Part shown: one piece after another, positions 59,154 through 64,000 of the stretch
How the letters are laid out: each line of letters starts with the position of its first letter
How positions within the stretch are numbered: position 1 is the first letter of the stretch
From: Aurantiochytrium sp. KH105
Lineage: Eukaryota > Sar > Bigyra > Thraustochytrida > Thraustochytriidae
Assembly (NCBI GenBank): GCA_003116975.1
Contig: BGKB01000021.1
Span: 806,001 to 870,000, forward strand
Reading direction: 5' to 3'
DNA length: 64,000 bases
Made by a program: the position numbers and the translations under genes
The notes under the pieces: generated by a model
Databases searched by the model: none
What the model saw: the letters and a program-made list of their open reading frames with translations, nothing else
Told to the model about the DNA's origin: nothing

Positions 59154-61427
59154 CTAATGGTTATTGAGCGCGAGGCGGTCGAGTGAAAGACTAATGGCAT
59201 CCTCCTCGTATTCGATCTTCACGTCGTCTTCGTCGTCATCGTCAGAATCCTCAGCGTCAAGAAAGTCCTCGGATTGAGGGAAGAGAGCGTGGGCAACTGC
59301 GGCCGCACGATCAGCAGTAACGCGTTGAACGCGCGTGCCCTCGTCCATGAGGTCCTCGTCCTCGTTCTTATCCTCTTGGTCATCCCCATAGCCAACATCG
59401 ATGTACTCGAAGCTGCTGGTGTTATTGCATCGAGTGCGAGCGGATTTCTGGGGGCTCGGACAGTGCAGGCAATCGTCGCAGTCGTGCAACTTTCTAAGCA
59501 AAGACTCTCGTTCACGTTCACTCAGAGCATTAAGTTGAGGGCACCGCTCTAGGAGCGTGGGATCGTCATACTTGTGCGCCAAAAGGAGCTTGTGGTAAAC
59601 CTCAAATTGGAGGCGCGTGTATTCAAGGACCGACTGACCCGGAGTGCACTGTTTGCCGTACATTTCCCACACGCCGCAGTCCAGGCAGGCACAGTGGGAA
59701 AAAATGAGGACCTCGACATGGAACTTGGTCAAAAACCAATAACTGGCAGCAACAATTTGGGAGACGGTCATCCGATGACGCTGATGCGAATCGATGAGGA
59801 GGTCCACGAGACACTGCCTCACGGGCTCGGGCCAGTAAGATCCTCCCTCGAATGAAGGGTTCTTAAACTTTCTCCTCCGTGCTTCCTGCGCTTCGTGCGT
59901 GCATTTTTCCTCTGCTTGAGCGCGTCGTGCCTTTTGAACATGTTGCACTTCTTGCCGCGACAGCTGAATCGCGTTCCACAAATACGTTGTGATTGGCCCA
60001 AAGCTGAACCCATCTTGCTTGCAATGGGGAAAGGACCGAGCAAGTTCAGCCTCGACACAGGCCTCACTCGTGAACTTTTCAAAAAGCTGCTTGCGAGCGT
60101 TCACTCTGGTCGGCCGTTCGCCCAAAAAACATAAAGCCTTCATCCTGTGTTCGTCTGGAGTCATGGACACATCTTTTGCGGAGGGACTTGAGCGAAATTG
60201 GATGTACGTCTCACGGAAGCCTCGTTTATCGCTCTGTCCATTTGTGGCACATTGCATCAACTTTCCGGTCTCGAAGAAGGCTGTAGCGCTATCAACATGG
60301 AGCTTGCGTTTGCGCGACTTCTTTTGGTCTTTGACGGAAAGGCTGATCTGGGAAGTCTTGGTCGTACTGTCCAGAGAGAGAGAATTGGGCACCTCTGATG
60401 GCGAACGAAGGGGAGGCTCCGTTGTGGATGTTTTCACGCTGCAGTGACACCCATGTGTCTCTGTGTTGCCATCAGCAGTGGCTTGCATGCACTCATCCGG
60501 ATGGGTCATGAGCCTTTCGACTTCGACACGAGACCTCTGTGGTTCTACACCTTGGCATGCTGCACTTGTCAATTCCGAAGGTTGCTGCGCACCCGAAATC
60601 ATGCCAGGGTCATCTGGGCGAGATGGATTGTGCGGGAACGGCGCAGCTACTCCGAGGTCGTATCCAGCGAAAAGGCACCCGCACGGCGTGGACCCGCCAC
60701 TGATGTTGCACGGCGAGACAGGAGTGTTGGACCCCTCAAAAGGTAAATATGAGTCCAGAGGTGAAATAATTGGCGGCATTGGAAAAGGTGGCGTAACATT
60801 TGAGTCCGGTGGTGGAGAATTTGGCGGCGTTCCCCAAAAATTTGACAAAGAAGCCTGGGATGATTCCCGCTCAGAGACAGAGTACTCGGAGCCAGCACGA
60901 TTGTTCGTGGGTCCGGTCGAGTTTGCGCTGCCGCTGCCGTGCATCCCGACAGTGCCATCTTCAAACGCATTGTCACCCGGGCGAGATTGATTTTGCAAGC
61001 CCGGCGCAGGAACTCCACGGCCGCCTTCAGCTGAAGAAGGATGGCACGGCGTGGACCCGCCACTGTTGTTGCACGGCGAGACAGGAGCGTTGGGACACTC
61101 AAGACATTGCGTAGAATCGAAGTCCGGAGGCGGGGAATGTGGCGGCGTTGGAAAAGGTGGCGTAACATTTGAGTCCGGAGGTGGAGAATTTGGCGGCGTT
61201 CCCCAAAAATTTGACAAAGAAGCCTGGGATGATTCCCGCTCAGAGACAGAGTACTCGGAGCCAGCACGATTGTTCGTGGGTCCGGTCGAGATTGCGCTGC
61301 CGCTGCCGTGCACCCAGACAGTACCATCTTCAAACGCATTGTCGAATGCTTGCGCGCAGGCTTCGTTTCCTCCGTTTCCTTCGACATCTTGCCCAGCCCC
61401 GGAAATTTTCACATTGTTGCTGTGCAT
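59154..61427 (-). CDS. unrecognised Cys-containing protein, family paralog B, with duplicated N-terminal segment
   Basis: Predicted 757 residues from the ATG at 61427. The C-terminal ~420 residues are homologous to paralog A: SATAFFETGKLM, FLGERPTRV, EVLIFSHCACLDCGVW, LEYTRLQFEVYHKLLLAHKY, LHDCDDCLHC, then an acidic stretch and the end SLSLDRLAL. The shared Cys pairs could hold a metal. The N-terminal region carries a 123-residue tandem duplication (369 bp at DNA level; for example DNAFEDGTV and NFWGTPPNSPPPDSN occur twice), rich in Pro, Ser and Asn. This makes B about 220 residues longer than A. Function unknown. Confidence 0.8.
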   Translation of the reverse strand: MHSNNVKISGAGQDVEGNGGNEACAQAFDNAFEDGTVWVHGSGSAISTGPTNNRAGSEYSVSERESSQASLSNFWGTPPNSPPPDSNVTPPFPTPPHSPPPDFDSTQCLECPNAPVSPCNNSGGSTPCHPSSAEGGRGVPAPGLQNQSRPGDNAFEDGTVGMHGSGSANSTGPTNNRAGSEYSVSERESSQASLSNFWGTPPNSPPPDSNVTPPFPMPPIISPLDSYLPFEGSNTPVSPCNISGGSTPCGCLFAGYDLGVAAPFPHNPSRPDDPGMISGAQQPSELTSAACQGVEPQRSRVEVERLMTHPDECMQATADGNTETHGCHCSVKTSTTEPPLRSPSEVPNSLSLDSTTKTSQISLSVKDQKKSRKRKLHVDSATAFFETGKLMQCATNGQSDKRGFRETYIQFRSSPSAKDVSMTPDEHRMKALCFLGERPTRVNARKQLFEKFTSEACVEAELARSFPHCKQDGFSFGPITTYLWNAIQLSRQEVQHVQKARRAQAEEKCTHEAQEARRRKFKNPSFEGGSYWPEPVRQCLVDLLIDSHQRHRMTVSQIVAASYWFLTKFHVEVLIFSHCACLDCGVWEMYGKQCTPGQSVLEYTRLQFEVYHKLLLAHKYDDPTLLERCPQLNALSERERESLLRKLHDCDDCLHCPSPQKSARTRCNNTSSFEYIDVGYGDDQEDKNEDEDLMDEGTRVQRVTADRAAAVAHALFPQSEDFLDAEDSDDDDEDDVKIEYEEDAISLSLDRLALNNH
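60600..61350. repeat. 369-bp in-frame tandem duplication inside paralog B
   Basis: The block around 60780-60985 recurs at 61149-61354. TTGTTCGTGGGTCCGGTCGA occurs at 60901 and 61270, an offset of 369 bp, exactly 123 codons. The segment from 60820 to 60925 is almost identical in both copies, while the flanks have diverged. Confidence 0.9.
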
Positions 61428-62531
61428 ATTCTTCTCGGTCTCGCTGGCCTTTTCCTTGATCCTTGATTGCTACTCTTTGTCTTTCTTGTTTCTTGCGCGC
61501 TTCGGGCTCTGAGGTTCAGGCTTCTTCGACTCGCTTCGGGTTTTGCTTTTGATTTCGGTTTTGTTGACGCAGACTTCTTCGAAACTCGCTCTCGGTTTTG
61601 GGTTTGATTTCAGTTTGTTGAGGGGGGGGGGGGGGGGCTTACGGGGCGATGCGATGCGGCGCCGAGAGCAGGCGGGACGCGGCGCGGGGTTCGAGGTTTG
61701 CGGTCTGCTCGATTTTGCACCCTGGTCTCGTCTCGTCCCGAAGACGGCCTCTCTTTGCAGGCCAGTGCTAAGGTAGCCGCATTGGTCGCTGATGCCGCGT
61801 CAGGCTGCTGCAGGTGCAGCTGAAGAACTTGCACTCTCGCGTTGGCCGGCTCTCTCCAAGGTATCTTTTTTGGAGTGCGACCTACGTCTGGCCGCAACCT
61901 CTGTACTGGCCTGCTCTACTCTCCAGAGGATCTTTTCGATGCTTGCTCTGCTCTGCTATGCTCTGCTCTGCGCTGCCCGCGGCCTCGGCTCCGAGTGAGT
62001 GCGTCATGAACGAGCAAGCGCAGTCCGGCCGCGCGCACTCCGTCCGTGCACTTGCCGCATGCTCTCCGCATGCTCTCCGCCGGCGAGTCGGTCGGCCTGC
62101 AACTCATGTTCTCTCCTCGCACGCTCTCCGTCGTCGCCATCACTCGGCTCCGCAAGAACTTGTGCGGTAGGAACGACAGGAGATGCCCGCGCGGCGGAGC
62201 CCGCACGGAACTCTCCAGCTTGGACGCGGCGGCGAGGGGAAATTTCTGGCCGCTCCGTCCCTGCTCCTCGCCTCCCCCGGCAGCGGCTGCAGCTTCTGCT
62301 GCTGCTTTCTATCGAATACGACACGCGTGGACGAAGGATCGTGGCAAAGGATAGGGGATATACACGCGCTGCGACGATGGCAAACAATCTGTGATCCGTG
62401 GGAGGTGCCTTTTTTTGCCATTGGTCGAAGACATTTTCCATGACATGCATGGTGATGATTCGCGGCGCCCTGGCATTTCGTCTGGCTGCAGCGTCGCTTG
62501 AGTTGGCATCGTAACGCTTGCACCAGCAGCC
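61428..62531. other. intergenic region upstream of paralog B
   Basis: 1.1 kb holding the promoter of paralog B. It includes a run of 16 G at 61622-61637 and CTCTGCTATG-type near-repeats at 61935-61975. No gene was recognised. Confidence 0.5.
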
Positions 62532-62771
62532 ATGGCAGCTGCAGGTGGCTCGTCAAAATCGCCTCGCAAGGTGGATTCTCCGCCACTGAGCACAGATTGC
62601 GCAAGAACAAAACTCTTTAAGGCGCCTCTCGTACTTCTTGCCCTCCGTAGTCTAGCCCTTTTATGGATTCTCCGTGAGGGCATGCGGCAGGCCGATTTAA
62701 GGGGTGTGCGAATGGCCATGGTGGACACTCCGCGCGTGCTGCCTGGCACAGGCACTTTTCGTGTCTACTAG
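62532..62771 (+). CDS. possible small single-pass membrane protein
   Basis: A 79-codon ORF starting MAAAGGSSKSPRKVD, with one hydrophobic segment at about residues 30-47 (KAPLVLLALRSLALLWIL) followed by a charged C-terminal part. There is no recognised family. The organised layout (soluble N terminus, one membrane helix, short tail) is better than most ORFs of this size here, but a minus-strand ORF (62309-62755) overlaps it, and chance is a real possibility. Confidence 0.35.
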   Translation: MAAAGGSSKSPRKVDSPPLSTDCARTKLFKAPLVLLALRSLALLWILREGMRQADLRGVRMAMVDTPRVLPGTGTFRVY

Positions 62772-63018
62772 GCTACGATTAGTAAAGTCAAGTTTCACCC
62801 GAGTAGAAATGGACAATGTCGTCAGAAGAAGTTGACTGTGACAGGGGAAGGGAAAAAGTGACTGCCGGTCTAGGCCATGATGGTGATCACGCTTTGGAGA
62901 AACGTGTCACAGCGCGTGGAGAAAAGAAAGGAAGAAGAAAAGCAAGGGAGAAGGAAAGCCCGTCCGCGAGGCGCGGCAAACCCGATTCGTCTCGCGCAGG
63001 TTATTGGAGAAAGGGAGG

Positions 63019-64000
63019 ATGGACGACGCCGCGAGCGAGGACAGCTGGGTGCACTTGGACAGGACCGCCTTCGAGGTCCTGTCTATCATCGACTGCGTCG
63101 AACTTACAGACGAAGACGTTCGGGCCGCGTACGACAAGCAGATCGCCACGGCGACCGAAGAACACCAGCGCCGGCGCCTCCACGAGGCGTTCCGCACGAT
63201 CGAGACAGAGGCCTGTCGCAATGGCTATCGCCTCGCGCTCTCGCCTTACCAACAAGAACAAGAACAAGGAGAAGACGGCAACGACAATTTTGTCGAGGCC
63301 GCCGACACTGAAGGTGAGCCGCGCCCAGCTCAAGTAAATCCTTTGCACAACAAAGGTATTGCTGGTGTTCTCTGTGCTCCCGATGCACCGTATGCAAAAC
63401 TTCTTCAAGCAGCCTTGAAAGTTCAAGGTAACTTTGAGCTTGAACTACCGCAGATCATTGTATGCGGCACTGAGAATCAAGGAAAGTCCTCGACTCTCGA
63501 ACGCATCGCCATGCGCGACATCTTCCCGCGCGACAGCAGATTCTGCACGCGTATGCCCGTACGACTTATGCTTCGCACAAGTCGTCACCAGAATCAGGTC
63601 ACGATCCGCGTCAAGGACCTCGACACGGGCGAGACTGTTCGTGAGACCGATCCTCAGATCTGCGTTACGGGGGATCAGACCGACGAACCATTCTCTTCAC
63701 AAGTTGCGGATCTGATTCGCGAGTTCATCAGCAAAGAGCACCCTGAAGACAATTTTCGCCATGTGGTCATCGACCGCGAAGTTCAGATTGAAATTCGCGC
63801 TCCCTCCGTGCCGACCATTGACCTGGTCGATCTGCCCGGGATGGTGACTGCTCCAGAAGCTGCCAGAGAGGCCACAATGAGCATTACGAAGCGTATGCTC
63901 CGGCAAGAGCACGTCCTTGTGCTTGCGGTGGTATCCGCGAGATCGGAATCGCTTCATAACAACGGCATCTGGCCATTGTTGCGTGAGGCCAAGAAACCCA
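63019..64000 (+). CDS. dynamin-superfamily GTPase, 5' part, cut by the window end
   Basis: The frame is open from the ATG at 63019 to the window end (327 codons). Residues about 139-327 are the start of a dynamin-type GTPase domain: P-loop VCGTENQGKSS (G1), a Thr in FCTRMPVRL (G2), and DLVDLPGMV (G3). The next motif, TKxD, should lie beyond the window. Residues about 12-72 resemble a J-domain (AFEVLSI, TDEDVRAAYDK, LHEAFRTIE) but lack the HPD tripeptide. Dynamin relatives reshape or cut membranes, or act in antiviral defence as Mx proteins do. The rest of the protein (stalk, GED) is needed to tell which. The start was chosen because it is the first ATG of the frame and begins the J-like region. 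Confidence 0.85.
   Translation, partial: MDDAASEDSWVHLDRTAFEVLSIIDCVELTDEDVRAAYDKQIATATEEHQRRRLHEAFRTIETEACRNGYRLALSPYQQEQEQGEDGNDNFVEAADTEGEPRPAQVNPLHNKGIAGVLCAPDAPYAKLLQAALKVQGNFELELPQIIVCGTENQGKSSTLERIAMRDIFPRDSRFCTRMPVRLMLRTSRHQNQVTIRVKDLDTGETVRETDPQICVTGDQTDEPFSSQVADLIREFISKEHPEDNFRHVVIDREVQIEIRAPSVPTIDLVDLPGMVTAPEAAREATMSITKRMLRQEHVLVLAVVSARSESLHNNGIWPLLREAKKP

Overview
The window looks like nuclear DNA of a GC-rich, gene-dense unicellular eukaryote. Genes lie close together on both strands, most long ORFs are uninterrupted, and the introns I could place are short GT-AG introns. The set of genes (giant multi-domain ubiquitin protease, RWD-PARP, TIR proteins, ABCG half-transporters, thraustochytrid-like low-complexity tracts) would suit a stramenopile such as a thraustochytrid. 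That placement is inference; there is no rRNA or other marker here to prove it.

Layout. 0.6-2.5 kb: a 207-bp tandem duplication leading into an ankyrin-TIR gene. 2.6-7.0 kb: an RNA polymerase III RPC7-like gene, divergent from an RWD-PARP ADP-ribosyltransferase, then a SIL1-type Hsp70 exchange factor. 7.7-18.05 kb: one 3,449-residue ubiquitin-specific protease. 19.7-20.3 kb: the ribosome-assembly factor RLP24 in two exons. 21.1-24.9 kb: a GnT-I-like glycosyltransferase with a GnT-V-like tail, divergent from a JMJD7 hydroxylase. 25.9-29 kb: a truncated gene and a copia-like fossil. 29.4-31.65 kb: the rRNA methyltransferase EMG1/NEP1 and a sulfotransferase, separated by three 57-bp repeats. 32.3-47.0 kb: two closely similar ABCG half-transporters bracketing the most striking locus. 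47-55 kb: gene relics followed by a 6.5-kb microsatellite-rich gene-poor stretch. 55.0-61.4 kb: a three-finger C2H2/polyQ factor and two paralogous proteins of an unrecognised Cys-containing family. 63.0 kb to the end: the start of a dynamin-like GTPase.

The main discovery is at 34.3-42.4 kb on the minus strand. Ordinary ORF calling sees only a kinase-TIR ORF (34313-37258) there. The 5 kb upstream is an array of 21 leucine-rich-repeat exons, 19 of them exactly 84 nt, all flanked by consensus splice sites in the same phase, behind an acidic 380-nt first exon. The last LRR exon ends at a perfect donor only 41 nt before the kinase ATG. A 67-nt intron would join it in frame to the kinase-TIR ORF, giving a predicted LRR-kinase-TIR protein of 1,693 residues. 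The architecture resembles an innate-immune receptor, and its repeat number could change by whole-exon gain, loss or skipping without a frameshift. Relics of a similar kinase and possibly an LRR lie at 47.6-48.5 kb, and a second TIR gene opens the window.

Most of the remaining genes are housekeeping: ribosome biogenesis (RLP24, EMG1), Pol III transcription, ER folding and glycosylation, ubiquitin editing and membrane transport.
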